Under the pieces are notes generated by a model. It saw nothing but the letters and a program-made list of their open reading frames with translations. It was not told the origin of the DNA and made no database searches. This document shows, piece by piece, positions 9,457 through 20,671 of a stretch of 29,721 nucleotides of DNA. Each line of letters opens with the position of its first letter. The stretch's first letter is position 1. Source of the stretch: Gnetum montanum (Eukaryota; Streptophyta; Gnetopsida; Gnetales; Gnetaceae); NCBI GenBank assembly GCA_015680685.1, contig MNCI01009026.1:1333-31053 (forward strand). Direction: 5' to 3'. Position numbers and translations under genes: made by a program.

Positions 9457-9830
9457 GTTACGCACGCTAAGCTTGCTCATGCTGAACCCGGTTACGCATG
9501 CTAAGCTTGCTCACGTTGAACCCAGTTACACATGTTGAGCTTGCTCACACTGAAACCAGTTACGCATGCTAAGCTTGCTCACGGTGAAACCAGTTACGCA
9601 CACTGAGCTTGCTCACATTGAACCCAGTTATGCACATTGAGCTTGCTCACGCTGAAACCAGTTACACATGCTGAGCTTGCTCATGCTAAAACTAGTTATG
9701 CACGTTGAGCTTGCCCATGCTGAACCCAGTTACACATGCTGAGCTTGCTCATGCTGAAACCAATTACGCACGTTGAGCTTGCTCACGCTGAACACAGTTA
9801 TGCACGTTGAGCTTGCTCACGCTAAACTCA
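9457..9830 (+). repeat. 34-bp tandem repeat array in the leader of element B, 11 copies
   Basis: The period is exactly 34: units start at 9457, 9491, 9525, 9559, 9593, 9627, 9661, 9695, 9729, 9763 and 9797. The consensus begins GTTACGCACGYTGAGC, continues TTGCTCACGCTGAA and ends ACCCA. Many units hold the small palindrome TGAGCTTGCTCA. The array sits between the primer site and gag, where packaging or dimerisation signals usually lie. There are no unique spacers and no cas genes, so it is not a CRISPR. Confidence 0.9.
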
Positions 9831-9961
9831 ATTCACTCAAGCTAGGCTTACATACGCTATTTTCATAAATTCAACTAGTCAAACCATTTATACACATGGA
9901 AGCATCCTAGATCAAAGCAACATTTTCCGTTTCTGACCTCAATGCTAAAATCTTAAATCCT

Positions 9962-12174
9962 GTGACCGCAACCGAATCCATAGTCGCCGTCGGAGAGATG
10001 AACCTTCAAGGGCCAACCTGTCGGTCACTTAGGTTACAAGGCAAAGATCCCACCTATACAATTCTCATCACAGAACAATACAACTTCATCTTTGTAAAGA
10101 TCCAAGTCAACGTACCCACTGATCACACAAAAATGGAAGCAAAAAGACATTATGAGTTCATCTATAAGGGGGTCCATAACTTTATCCCCTCAGCATACGA
10201 TGTGATTTCCCTCTCTGAATCTCATCATGAACTTATATCCCAGCTCCTCATGACAAGGAATCAAACCTTGCGGCAACCCACTGGAGTACCTCAAAACAAA
10301 GATGAAGAAGATAATTTTGCGGCTTAGTCCGAACACGAGATTCATATCATACTCTTAGTCCGCATACTTACGCGAACTTGTTATTTCACCCATTCATGGG
10401 AGAGACCATGTCTCTTCATATAATTAAAAACACTCAAGCACATGTGCCCCAATAGGAAGCACTCACTCTTATTCCCACTCTCCCTATGACCAACTCTCAA
10501 TTCACTGTACCCATCCCCACTATTCCTCCGGTCACCACGTTATCCCCTCTCTTACAAGTATAACCCCAACAACCCCCCTCTCAAATATATGTAGGAGCAA
10601 CTTTCCCACCCCAAGTAATTGGGATTCCATCTGTGATACTCGCTACCACATCTACACACTTCATCCCATGAGTGCAAGTTCATACCACACCTTTAGCTCC
10701 TCCAGTACAACATCAGGTACAAAGCTCCCCTTCACAAGCCACAGTTGGCCAATGGACCATCCCTGTCGCTCAATAACAACAACAACAACAACAACCTACA
10801 CCTTACAGTATGCCATCCTTAGTAGCACCCACTGTAAATATTCCACAAGTACAACCTTCGATCACTCAACAATCATCATTCCTACCAACCGTACAACAGT
10901 CTAATTTGTATGGCACTCAAACTAGCTAAGCTACTGCTCCACCAAGTGCCCAAAAATGGGCCGAAGCCAAAAGGATGATGCAAGAGCTCATCGATGAGGT
11001 AAAACACCTCAAAACTGCTAAAAATGAAGAGCTTAAAGTGTTGGATTTCTACAAAGATGATCCTATTAGCTCTTTAGTGCCATCATTAACCTTGCCCAAA
11101 GGAGTTTCTTTACCCCAACTAACCAAATACAATAGGGAAGGAGACCCCAATGCCCATCTAGTCATATTTAGAATAGAATGTTTGTTGCTTCAGGCATGGC
11201 CCCATGCAATCTTGCATGTGTTCACCATGTCCCTCACTGGCAGAGCATTAGACTGGTACCAAGCCTTGCCTCGTAACTCCATATCCTCTTTAGAGGATTT
11301 TTTACATCAATTTGTTACCTGTTTTAAGTATAACTTGAAGCCTGAAGCCACGCTAGATAATCTAATCAAAATAAAATAAGCGCCTTTAGAGCTAGTGCAA
11401 AAATTCATCCAAAGTTGGAGCGCAGCCCTGAATGAACTCCATGAGCCCATCCCCAAGACATACTTGCTCACCATTTTTAAAGCCACTATGAATGACTTCG
11501 TTAAGTCAAAACTCTATTATTTGAGTGCTCGTACTTTGAGTCAAGCATTTGTGCAAATCAAAAGCATAGAGGAGGCAACACAATAAAGCAATGACCCGGC
11601 TTATGTGGCCTACAAAAACTAGCATACTCGCAAGCAAAACACAATCGAGGCAACAGTAGCCACAAGCACAAAGGCAACCAATTGGGGCCCAACAACTAAG
11701 CAACCCAAAGCCCCAACTAACAAAGTCGCCAACTTTGGTGCCAACTCACCTACATCGGTAGGGGCCACCTCAAGGCCCAACTTTCAGCGCAAGAACCGTT
11801 CAAAGTACACACCATTACCGATGCAACCCTCTCAACTATTGGAGCAACTCTTGAAAGCCGGGCAAATTCAACACAAACACGTGTTAGAGATTACCCGCCA
11901 AAAACATGATAGGTACTGTGAACTACTAAGGAACCCCACATTAGCAGTACCAAATGAGCCCCCAGTCCCACAACATTTTAAACTGGACCAATACTGTCAT
12001 TACCATCAAATGGTTGGTCACAATACAAACAAATTTCATGCTTTGCAAGATGACCTACAAAGAATGATAGAGCAAGACCAACTAGTGATTGACAAGGCAA
12101 GTCAGTCCAACATAGATGATGCCTCCTATGTCATAAACTCAATTAGCATAGGTGGCAAGCCCAAACTTGTGTAA
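9962..12174 (+). pseudogene. gag: Element B gag (decayed)
   Basis: Gag builds the particle that packages element RNA. The N-terminal block (9962-10327) contains EQYNFIFVKIQVNVPTDH and KRHYEFIYKG and matches the N-terminus of A's gag. The expected ATG is missing; the frame enters with GTG, and an ATG 20 bases earlier is out of frame. A Pro/Gln/Thr-rich linker (10328-10970) with a CAA microsatellite follows. The conserved gag core is 10975-11586 (LTGRALDWYQALPRNSISSLEDFLHQF). A basic region precedes a zinc-knuckle-like stretch near 11990 (YCHYHQMVGHNTNKF), which has Phe where the last Cys is expected. One frameshift lies in the linker; TAA and TAG stops occur near 11377, 11584 and 11620. Confidence 0.85.
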
Positions 12175-13240
12175 CAACCCTTTTTGATTCATGTGCCTTC
12201 CAGCAAGGTAAAAGCCCCCTCCACCTCCACAAGCAGGAGGCCTTCCTTTGTCATCAAAGTGTGACCTCATAAACCCACATCACCCTTTGTGGTAAAGGTT
12301 CCACAACAACCATCCGCTAAAACGATAAACTAGCAACAATCATCCATTGCGACGTTAAACACACAAGTTGCTTCGACGACACCAACGCCAAGCCCAAGTT
12401 CCAATAACTTGGCCACATACAAGCAGTGGCAACCCAAGTCATGAACACCTAAACCACAAACCAATCCTAGCTCTATGCCTAGGCCCACTAAACAACAATC
12501 CTTATGCATTGCCCCTCCACAAGAGCTCTACATCACAGCTTGCGCAATAGAAGAGGCTCCCACCACGACAAACGTAAACGACAATCTTGCAAATGTACTA
12601 TCTCATACACAAAATGCATTAAAACATAAGAATGTAACGCCTACCTTGCTTGACCTTGTCTTAACATCACTAGAGCATCGTCAAGCACTAGCACACATGC
12701 TCGCCTCCGTCCCTGCTACAGAAAACATGTTTGCAATCGAAGACATCATTTGCATAGCCATTACATCCCCTGTACGACAAGACACAAACACAATGACTCT
12801 AACCTTGCACAACAATGATGTCAAGATTGACCCCAAATGATGTCAGCATCGGAAAATAAATAGTATGCAAAGTGCACATCAAGGATGGTGTAGCAGAAAA
12901 TGTTGTCACACACTACGTCATTGAATGACTAGGCCTAATGCACAACATTCAATCGACCGAAATCGGGTCTCTAAACTCCTTTGATGGAGCATACGTGGCC
13001 ACTAAGGGCACCATCCACATCACCTTCACAATAAAAGACCAACACCTCACATTTGCAAACTTTATAGTCGTTGACAAGATGCCAGACTACAACATGATCC
13101 TAGGGCACCCTTGGCTAGCTAGGTCATGTGTAGTGTCATCTCCCATCCACCAAGAACTCCGCTTCCTCCATGCAGGGAGGGAGATCATCATACGTGGTGA
13201 CAATGCCCCATCCACCAAATAGGCCTTCACAACCTCTGTT
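12175..13240 (+). pseudogene. Element B protease region with lost catalytic Asp
   Basis: After gag the frame stays nearly open through a low-complexity linker into a block conserved in A (ALAHMLASVPATENMFAIED; A has MVRMLASIPVDESLSVDEE). A frameshift between 12840 and 12872 precedes the retropepsin-like domain. There VHIKDGVAENVV aligns with VHIDDGAATNVIP of A, so the first, catalytic Asp is Lys here (AAG at 12881-12883). The second half (FIVVDKMPDYNMILGHPWLA) is well preserved. The protease would cleave the Gag polyprotein, but this copy could not. Nothing resembling RT follows. Confidence 0.8.
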
Positions 13241-13710
13241 CGAAATGACATTAAACTATCCTATGTCTAAAATGACGAAAACTAACAATGGCCTGAAAAG
13301 TCCTTAAACTAGCTTACGGCCCTAATCGACCTAAAACTACCACACGTTGCTTTTCTTTCATTCACATTTTAACTCTACTTACAATAGGTATTTCTTGATT
13401 TTTTTTCTTTCTAGTTGACTTTTATAGAATCTTGCAAGCACATAGCATGACCATGCATATGGCATTACACCTTCCACAAGCAAGGTAAGAATAATCCTAG
13501 AGCTAAGACTTAAAACTAGCACCACAGAATGTCCTGGTGTCATGACGGTAAACCAACACCACAGAGCTCTGTCTGACATGACACTAAACTGCCACACTCA
13601 TTCACCAGAGTCCACTAAGACTATAAACTAGCTAGCATCTCCATATTCCGCCACATCTATAAACTAGCATTGCATCATCCGCTACGATGATAAATTGGCG
13701 AGATCATCAA
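13241..13710 (+). repeat. Spacer repeats after protease of element B
   Basis: Diverged copies of a motif related to CGCTACGATGATAAACTAGC occur near 13510-13530, 13610-13635, 13655-13670 and 13675-13700. Motifs like GGCCTGAAAAGTCCTTAAAC occur near 13288. On the element strand these match the repeats that follow integrase and protease in element A. No coding frame is supported. Confidence 0.55.
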
Positions 13711-14781
13711 CAACCTGGCATCATTCGAAAAGGCATGTTGCTGCAATCGGCTATACGTGTTCACCAAGAACCTGCCACCTGATTTGTCACATGGATTGGG
13801 ATAAAACTGAATGTTGTTCAAAGATTCTGTTTGCCTTGAAACTCCACATGATGGCTCCATTCCATCGGCTGAGTTCAATTTTAAAGTGCTTAAGCTAACT
13901 GAATTGTTTGTGTTCTTTTTTCTTGCTCCCTTAGAGTGGTGTTTGCAGGATGACGCACTTGAGGTGTTCTTGCATAGATGCATTCCATCATGATGACAAA
14001 GTATCACATTCTTCCTAACGCTCACAACTGGGTTAATCAATCCTTTCATAAGTACATTTTCCAACTCTTGAAGCATTCCCCATTCCTCATCATGATCCTT
14101 TTACCCTACTCAATTATAGTCCCCTGATACAATATTCATCCCAAAACTCTTGATGCACTGTTGTACACTGTGACCCCCTAAATAGTTACAGCACAAAACA
14201 CAACACACAACACATGATACAAATGCAAAACGCATGGGCATGAGTACAACACAAAAAAAAGCAAGCTCCTTCAAACGGACCAAACAAAAAAACAAGAAAA
14301 GGTCAAAGAGAAAAATACACGGAAAAGGTCTCCATGACCCTGTGGACTTCATAGACCAAAGATCATTGGTTCTTCTCATACAAGCCCTAGGCAAGAAGAC
14401 AATTTTCTTGGGAAAACACTCATGACACAAATGATCATGTGGCACATCATCGCGTGGCTTTGGTTGTTTACAATGGCCCCCTTAAACATAACACAAGGGT
14501 TCCGTTTCTCCAAAGAACGCACCTCCAGTGTCTTGGTTCTAAGTTTGCTAAAAACCTGGCTATTGACAAAGACCAATGACACGACTTGCTCACACGAGAG
14601 CACTCCTCTCCCACAATTCTGGCAACACTTATAACCCTCGATCATCTTTAGATCCCTTGGTCACAACCAATTCCCTCCTTTCCATAAACTACATTTCCCT
14701 TAACCCAATGTACTTTTGAGCATGGTGTGATGACATCTGGCCAAGGGCCAATGGACAATGCTTGGTACTTGGTCATTCATG
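13711..14781 (+). other. 3' noncoding region of element B
   Basis: There are short open frames on both strands, the longest 133 codons on the minus strand at 13675-14076. None has recognisable domains or a partner in element A. RT, RNase H and integrase motifs were looked for and are absent. Confidence 0.5.
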
Positions 14782-14858
14782 GGTGTTTTCTACTTCTTTG
14801 TCGATGCCTCTCGGGTAGATTCCTCTAGACATCAACAAAGAGGGGCCAATGAAACACC
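14782..14858. other. Stem-loop enclosing the polypurine tract (element B)
   Basis: GGTGTTTT (14782-14789) can pair, with one G-U pair, with GAAACACC of the LTR start (14851-14858). CTTTGTCGATGC (14796-14807) pairs, with G-U pairs, with ACATCAACAAAG (14829-14840). This is the same design as at 2128-2202 in element A, although the loop sequences differ. Confidence 0.65.
14837..14849 (+). promoter_or_regulatory. Polypurine tract of element B
   Basis: AAAGAGGGGCCAA lies directly before the 3' LTR start TGAAACACC. It is the plus-strand priming site, identical to that of element A except for the last base. Confidence 0.87.
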
Positions 14859-16533
14859 ACAAAATTTCATCTCAACACTTTGAAATGAGAATAATTCAGA
14901 GTCTCTCGAGTCTTGAGAAGAAAACTCTCAACTACGACATGGAACTCAAGCCATCTTGCCCATACTATAAGGCTAGCTTGCTCCCAGAGTGAGTGACTCA
15001 AAACAACCTTAAAATAGTGTTAAATGGACTGACTTTGAAGGTACAAGTCACCCTAAAGGTCCACTAATGGTTACCCCAGGTTCCCAGCCCTCAGAATCCT
15101 GATTCTGGGCTCAAAAATACACTATTTTCACAGGTCATGCCTAGGTCATGCTAGGGTCATGCCGGAGCATCAATTTCAGAAAACTCAGCTCCTAAGGATA
15201 GGCAATAGTTCTACTTGTTAACAGGCTCCAAGAAAATCAAAGTTCTAGTGTGAAAATGGAATTTTGGCTTGGTTATGCCTTGGTCACACCCAGGTCAAGC
15301 CCAGATCACACTGGGATCATGCTGGAGTCACGCTGACAGTGTGAGCCCAACGTGAGTTACCAAAATGACTCAAATCAAGCACAAACATGCTCAAAATTAG
15401 CATCCAAGTGGCCCCCAAGGGTAGGAAATAGTTACACTTTAAGGACAGGCCTCAAAAATCAAGATTTGATGTGAAATGAATCATTCCAATCAGCTCACAC
15501 CTAGCTCATGCTGACAGCGTGAGCCCAGCGTGAGCTGCCAAAAGTGGCCTAGAGCATTTTAGACACATGCTGAAGACATGCTAGGGCAAGATCAACTCAC
15601 GTTGACAGCCTTGATGAAACAAAAAAAACATTTCAAATAGCCATAGAACCTCTCAAATCAACATCCTGTAGTAGTCGATCCAAGAGACCATGAAGTTCTA
15701 AGCGAGCTAGAGTCAAATCTAAATTGTAAATTCATTATAAATTTTCATTGTAAGCTTCACCATTTATGAGCTTGTCAAGCTCTTACGCTGCTTCCATGAG
15801 CGTAAGCTAGCTTACGTTGTAAGATATAGTGCACCTAGTCTAGAACACGATTTCCCACATACACTTGTTACGCGATCTATTTTTCTCTCATCTCGCAGCC
15901 ATTGATCCCATTCAATTTGACTCTCAAGCCTAGCAAAATGTACAAATACCCTATTCATTTACATAAACGGGGTTGGCAAAATTTGAAGCAAAAAAACAAG
16001 CAACCCTGAGCCTAGACGCATGTGATTCCTAGCACTTGTAAACACCTCACATTGGAGCTTAACATTCGACTTGCAAATGCAACTACATTTTGACCGGTGC
16101 ACATCTTGTTGATTAATATAGAATTGTTCATTATTTTCAATCCATTGTCCTATGTTGATTTATTGTTTGTGTTGTTCCATTTCATTGCATGTTCCTGCAT
16201 ATACTCTGTTTACGTTTACGTTTCGTTACATTCTGTTACATTTCGTTACACTCTGTTATGTTTCGTTACGCTCTGTTACGTTTCGTTACGCTCTGTCATG
16301 TTTCATTACGTTACATTATTTTCTCTTATTTACATTTGTGATGATAACCCTAGTGCAGGAAACAGCGTATGCTCGGGAAAGTCCTTGGTTGATCTGTGCG
16401 CAGACCATCCAAGGCACTCTACCTTCGTTTTTCTAGCTTGCCCTTGCGCGAAGGCAGGGTTGTCTGTATCTCTCTAGAGGTCTTTCGACGTTTGTTTTCC
16501 TCCAGCCTTACGCTGACGATTTTGGATAGTACA
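14850..16533 (+). repeat. 3' LTR of element B
   Basis: The 1684-base partner of 7573-9307 runs from TGAAACACCACAAAATTT to GGATAGTACA. Compared with the 5' copy it lacks about 50 bases near 15160, where the GTGAGCCC... stretch of the 5' LTR is missing. The other differences are mostly transitions. The T-rich array is at 16205-16315 and the palindrome at 15504-15524. Confidence 0.92.
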
Positions 16534-16856
16534 GTAGTGAAGTTGAGTTAGGCTAAAGCAGAAGGAAAGCGTAAGTTGACAATTTTGTAAAGGTTATTCA
16601 GGCGTAACAATGGCACCAGACTGAACGCAAACACACCAAGTTGGCCAAGATCGATGAAGTACAGGAAATTATGGGGTAAATTTCAAAGGCACGAGTCGAA
16701 ACTTGGGAGGCTACTCCACTCACCCAGTAAGTCGTTCTTCACCTTCCTTGTGTGATATATGCGTTGGGTCATTTGCACTGTCATTGTGCTATAATTTGTA
16801 TTTGTTTCAAAAATGTGCACTGTGCTGGGTGTTGATACCTACCTGCATTAGTTACA

Positions 16857-17215
16857 CTATGGGAGTTTGTAATATTACTCCCATCTTTGTTGTCAGAGAT
16901 AGACCTTGCACCGTCGTAAGGGTTTGGGTGATCATGGGTAATGTTGTACAAACACAATACGTAATTGGTTTGGAGTCTAGGTGTTGTACCCTTGTGTAGT
17001 GCAATCGGGGTTTCGTTGTCTTGCCCATAACAGTTGCATGTTATGCTAGGGTAATATGTCATATTACCTTTATCACTGTTGTCATCGACAGACCTTGCAC
17101 CGTCATAAGGGTTTGGGCAATTTTGGGCAATGCATCTCTAACGTAACATGCGATTTTCTAGGAGTCAAAGTAGCAAACCTTAGTGTTGCGTAATGGATTC
17201 TTGTGAGCTTTTTTG
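16857..17215 (+). repeat. Tandem duplication (about 189 bp) within a presumed intron
   Basis: Two diverged copies share AGACCTTGCACCGTC (16901 and 17090), the following AAGGGTTTGGG and a TTGTTGTC lead-in. Each copy opens with a small hairpin: GGGAGT...ACTCCC near 16861-16882, and GGTAATATGTCATATTACC near 17050-17068. It lies between a donor at 16727 and an acceptor at about 17279, hence in an intron. Confidence 0.6.
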
Positions 17216-17814
17216 ATTTATTTTGGCATTGTTAGCATGTCTAAACTATTTTCTAATGGTAATGTGTTTTATTGTAAAGGGTCACGCAAAAGCTCGTCCT
17301 GATCGTTCTAGACATTGTGGGAATTCTATGCTGTCTAAATGTCCCTGTGGCTAGCGTTCCTCCTCCCCATGTTCATGTGGAGGAGAGGCGGTTTGGTTCC
17401 GAACAGGTGCATGGGAGTTCCTGCAATTTTTGTTGCATAACTTTAGCTTAATTTTTTGGTCGCATCTATTGGTCAAGATGGTCGCCGTCATTCTAGAAAC
17501 ACTACTGGTTGGGTCGACACAGATCATCTTAATGTTTCTAGTGGATGGATCAATCGAGGCTATAGGTGGAAGGGATCATGAACAGCGCGTCCAGGGTTTG
17601 AGGTGCTTATCTTGGATCTAGGAGATGCCTAGGTTTAATTATTATCATGTCTATAACACGTTGTTCGTAGCTCGTCATCTCATCACCTATTTTTAGAACC
17701 AACCTGGCACCGTGTATTATGCTAGCGGGTAAGTGTTGTCAAGGTGCTATGATTTGTTAGCTACTATCTCATTTTGTGTTAGATGTAAACAATTTTCTGT
17801 ATTCTATGGTGTAG

Positions 17815-19073
17815 GTTCTTTATCGATGCGGATGGTCTCTAGGGTGATATGGACATGTTATCTATGGCCCAAACATCCATAAAGGAATTCACTTCCATCA
17901 ACAATGTACATGCTGGTGTCCTGGGACAACTAGGATTTGAAATCCAACACTACCCTATTCTATATGCCAAATTCTTTGTCAAGTGTAGAGACTCTAGATG
18001 GCTAGATAGGGAGTGGACTTTAGACCATCCTATCACCGTTGACAACATGCAAGTGAAACTCCCACCGTTTCCTTTACACTTTAGACATGGTAAGTTACAC
18101 TACGCTGATCAACTGTGTGACCCTAGGGGATGAAAACAATGTTTAAGATTTTATTGTTTTGTTGTTTTTTCTAACTTTTTTTTATTTTTATATTTAAAGA
18201 ATCGTGGGAGGTCACAGTGATAGCCTCTGGGCATGACGTAGCCACCATCTTCTTCCACTATGGTGATATAAATGAGGCACAACGTTGGCTTTGCCACAGA
18301 CTGGCCTAAGCTGCCATAACCAATAACCTCGGGGAAGTTGGATTGATGGAGCTATTTCTAGCTATAACCCCTAATGTCCCAATAGTCGAAATGTTGGCCC
18401 TAGTCGACTCCTTCAATGAACAAGTTGAGCATTTTCACACATGTGTGTGTAACATGCATGTGAGTTTTGATATTAATGCTCAACTATTCACTGACTTTTT
18501 TGGCGTTCCTTCTAATGGCCTCCCGGTGGAAGAGAAATCTAAAAGGAGCTCTAAACATCAGAGGGACATAGAGGAGTGGCTAGGGACTAAAAAAGAGCAG
18601 AAAGGCATCTACAATGAGAAGATCTAGCTAGAGGTGGCTGGCACCATATACCCCCTCTTCCGTGCTCATGCCTTCCCCAAGCTACTCTCCCAAGGAAAAA
18701 TCCTTGGAATAGAGTAGGCTTGGATCATGCGGGAGGATATGGAAGAAGGGACACAATATAACTGGGCCAAGCACCTTGATGAAGGCCTGTAGGATAAAAT
18801 GGTCAAGCTTCACAAGAAGCTTAAGTCTTGTTTCAACATGCATTTTGCCTTCTTCATAGCTTGTTTACAGCATTTTGCAGAATTCCTGGTGGTTCACAAG
18901 GATGGAGTTTGGGTGCAACAGGATTGTAACTAGATCATCAAGCTAGTAAGTAGAAATAGTAGCCTCATCGGTTTAGTAGAAAAAGTGTCATTCGATTGTG
19001 GATTCTCCTGGCCCGACTGGTGAATAGGGGAGGAAATTGCAAATTAAGTTTCACAGAAGCCATCCCCCGGCTA
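17815..19073 (+). pseudogene. Antisense gene: globular N-terminal half (two exons)
   Basis: Exon 17815-18089 reads through DMDMLSMAQTSIKEFTSINN and LGFEIQHYPILYAKFFVKC with one TAG. Exon 18200-19073 continues in phase (ESWEVTVIASGHDVATIFFH) and includes AQLFTDFFGVPSNGLP and HFAFFIACLQHFAEFLVV. Two donors are possible at its end, GTAAGT at 18946 and GTAAGT at 19074; the frame stays readable to the second. Helical, Leu/Phe-rich stretches and the motif LF-DFFG-P recall plant transposon-associated proteins, but I cannot assign a family. Stops are mostly TAG (at about 17848, 18625, 18716, 18790 and 18932). Confidence 0.62.
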
Positions 19074-19191
19074 GTAAGTAGATCAATGCGTGATTAGTTT
19101 ATGTATATGACGCTATGTATAGACATCATTTCGTCATGTAGCGCTCATGGGAAGTGAGTAAAGTTTTGCTAATTGTGATGCATTCTATAAG

Positions 19192-19687
19192 AAGAGAGAA
19201 AGATGTGGAGGGACTGACCCCTGAAATAGGGGCCATAGTCTTGCAGCGTGGGGAAGGGGCCCCAATTTTGGAAAAGGAGGCCCCTATTGACAACATGGGT
19301 AGTACATAGACTTCTATGCCTGAAGGGAAGACAAGCATAGAAGATGTCGTGGCCCTTTTGGATGGGTTGCAAAGGAAGGAGCGATTCGTCGCTAGTGAGT
19401 TTGACTGCTTGCTTGACCTTTCTTCGATGAACAATCCTCCCGCTATTATCCTTGAGGGTTTGCTGGATAGAAGCTTTGCATTATTGTAGCATCTCCAATT
19501 TTTCCTTTGTCTACTATGTTATGTTTAACTCATTTTTTTTGCATAGTAGGCACTTTTGATAACAGTGACGCACCTTCATCAACAACCCCTACTCAACGTT
19601 TGGCTGAGGCCCCTGACAAATTTGCCCTCATGGAAGGAATTATCAATGATATGATAGGTCTCTTGGGCTGAATTGATCCTGACATTG
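19192..19687 (+). pseudogene. Antisense gene: middle exons
   Basis: Segment 19192-19488 is open except for one TAG (near 19308) and contains EDVVALLDGLQRKERFVASE; it ends at another TAG. Segment 19550-19687, after a CATAGTAG acceptor, reads SDAPSSTTPTQRLAEAPDKF and is followed by the donor GTATGT. The composition is hydrophilic, suggesting a linker between the globular half and the coiled coil. The exact exon joins here are uncertain. Confidence 0.5.
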
Positions 19688-19772
19688 GTATGTCACTGTT
19701 GTTATGCAGGAATTGTTGAAACTATCACATTATGTCACCCTATCGCGTCTAACTGTCATCTTTGTGTTACAG

Positions 19773-20592
19773 CATCTCGCCTCAAATGGAATCCCAAAGA
19801 GCCTGTCAATGTAGACGCTACCCCTAAACCCTCACAAAGGTGATCGAAGTGCCACACCACATTTATGATGAGATGTGTAAATTTGCATTGCGCTCAGCCC
19901 GTTCTCTATGGGAGAGTCAGAACATCAACGAAGATCTCTGGAAGACGTTGTAGAAAGTAGAAAAAGAGAAATCCACCCTAGCTATCAGGGTGGAGGACCT
20001 TGAGTCCAGGAACGAATTTCTGCAAGCTTAGGATACCAATGATAGGAATTAGTAGAAGGTTGTGATTGACTACGACCGTTATTGGACAGTCGTCAGGATC
20101 AACACCCAAGCCAGCCGTGAGCTCATCGAGCAACGAATGCAAATGGATCTCCTAGCCGAGAAGAATCAATACTGGAAGGACTACAATGTGAGGGTCCAGG
20201 AATGGAGGTAGGCACAAAAAAATCATAAACACATGTATAAGCAGGAATGTGTTGCTTACCGTAGACATTACAAAGATTATGCGATTGAAGCGCAGTCCCT
20301 CTGGCTGTTCCTCGATGTCATCGGTGCTTCTAGAGCATATGAAAAGTTCTAGGAACAAGTGACAGTGAGTGTCTCCCCTAAGAGAGAGATGACCCTCCCT
20401 AGCGGGGAGACCACTATCCCTTCCTTTTTTCCTAAGTTGCCTCAGTGGACTCCTATGGAAAAGGGGAAGGTCAAGGCTAGAACTAATCTAGGGGATGGCG
20501 TTTGGGTAGAGCTCACTGAGGACGAGATTATGTGATGCCTGTCAGTCAGCCTAGAACAAATTCCTTTGACGACCGACGCAGGACCGTCACAG
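19773..20592 (+). pseudogene. Antisense gene: coiled-coil exon
   Basis: After the acceptor at 19771-19772 and a frameshift near 19835, one frame runs to the donor at 20593. It is interrupted by six TAG codons and one TGA (20533-20535, likely from CGA). The sequence is rich in Glu, Lys, Leu, Tyr and Trp, with heptad-like spacing (KVEKEKSTLAIRVEDLESRN) and then a Tyr/Trp-rich helical region (KNQYWKDYNVRVQEW). This suggests an oligomerising structural protein. That nearly 250 codons survive with stops that all look like single C-to-T changes shows the frame is genuine. Confidence 0.65.
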
Positions 20593-20671
20593 GTAAGCTG
20601 TGCGACTATTGTATTTTTCTTACACATGATTTTTATTACAACGCTAACGTTTTCCTCATGTCAAATTGTAG

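Larger units (their letters stand above)
7573..16533 (+). mobile_element. Element B: non-autonomous LTR retrotransposon with gag and protease only
   Basis: The element is 8961 bp long, with LTRs at 7573-9307 and 14850-16533, both starting TGAAACACCAC and ending TACA. A primer site follows the left LTR and a polypurine tract precedes the right one. It carries gag and a protease remnant (9962-13240) related to those of element A. The 1.6 kb between protease and the 3' LTR has no RT or integrase. This organisation is that of the terminal-repeat-with-gag class (TR-GAG). Flanking pentamers ATAGC (7568-7572) and GTAGT (16534-16538) match at three of five sites, the two differences being transitions, so a duplication is plausible but weak. 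The LTRs differ by about 7-8% in a 130-base sample, less than those of A, which agrees with B being the later insertion. Confidence 0.88.

Noticed and set aside
9457-9830. Possible CRISPR-like array
   Set aside because: The units are contiguous 34-mers without unique spacers, in a plant retrotransposon leader.
10773-10797. CAA microsatellite
   Set aside because: A simple-sequence run within the Gln/Thr/Pro-rich gag linker, not a separate feature of interest.
13675-14445. Minus-strand open frames of 133 and 111 codons in element B
   Set aside because: Antisense to B and near its spacer repeats. The composition is unremarkable and, unlike the antisense gene of A, there are no supporting splice sites or poly(A) signals.
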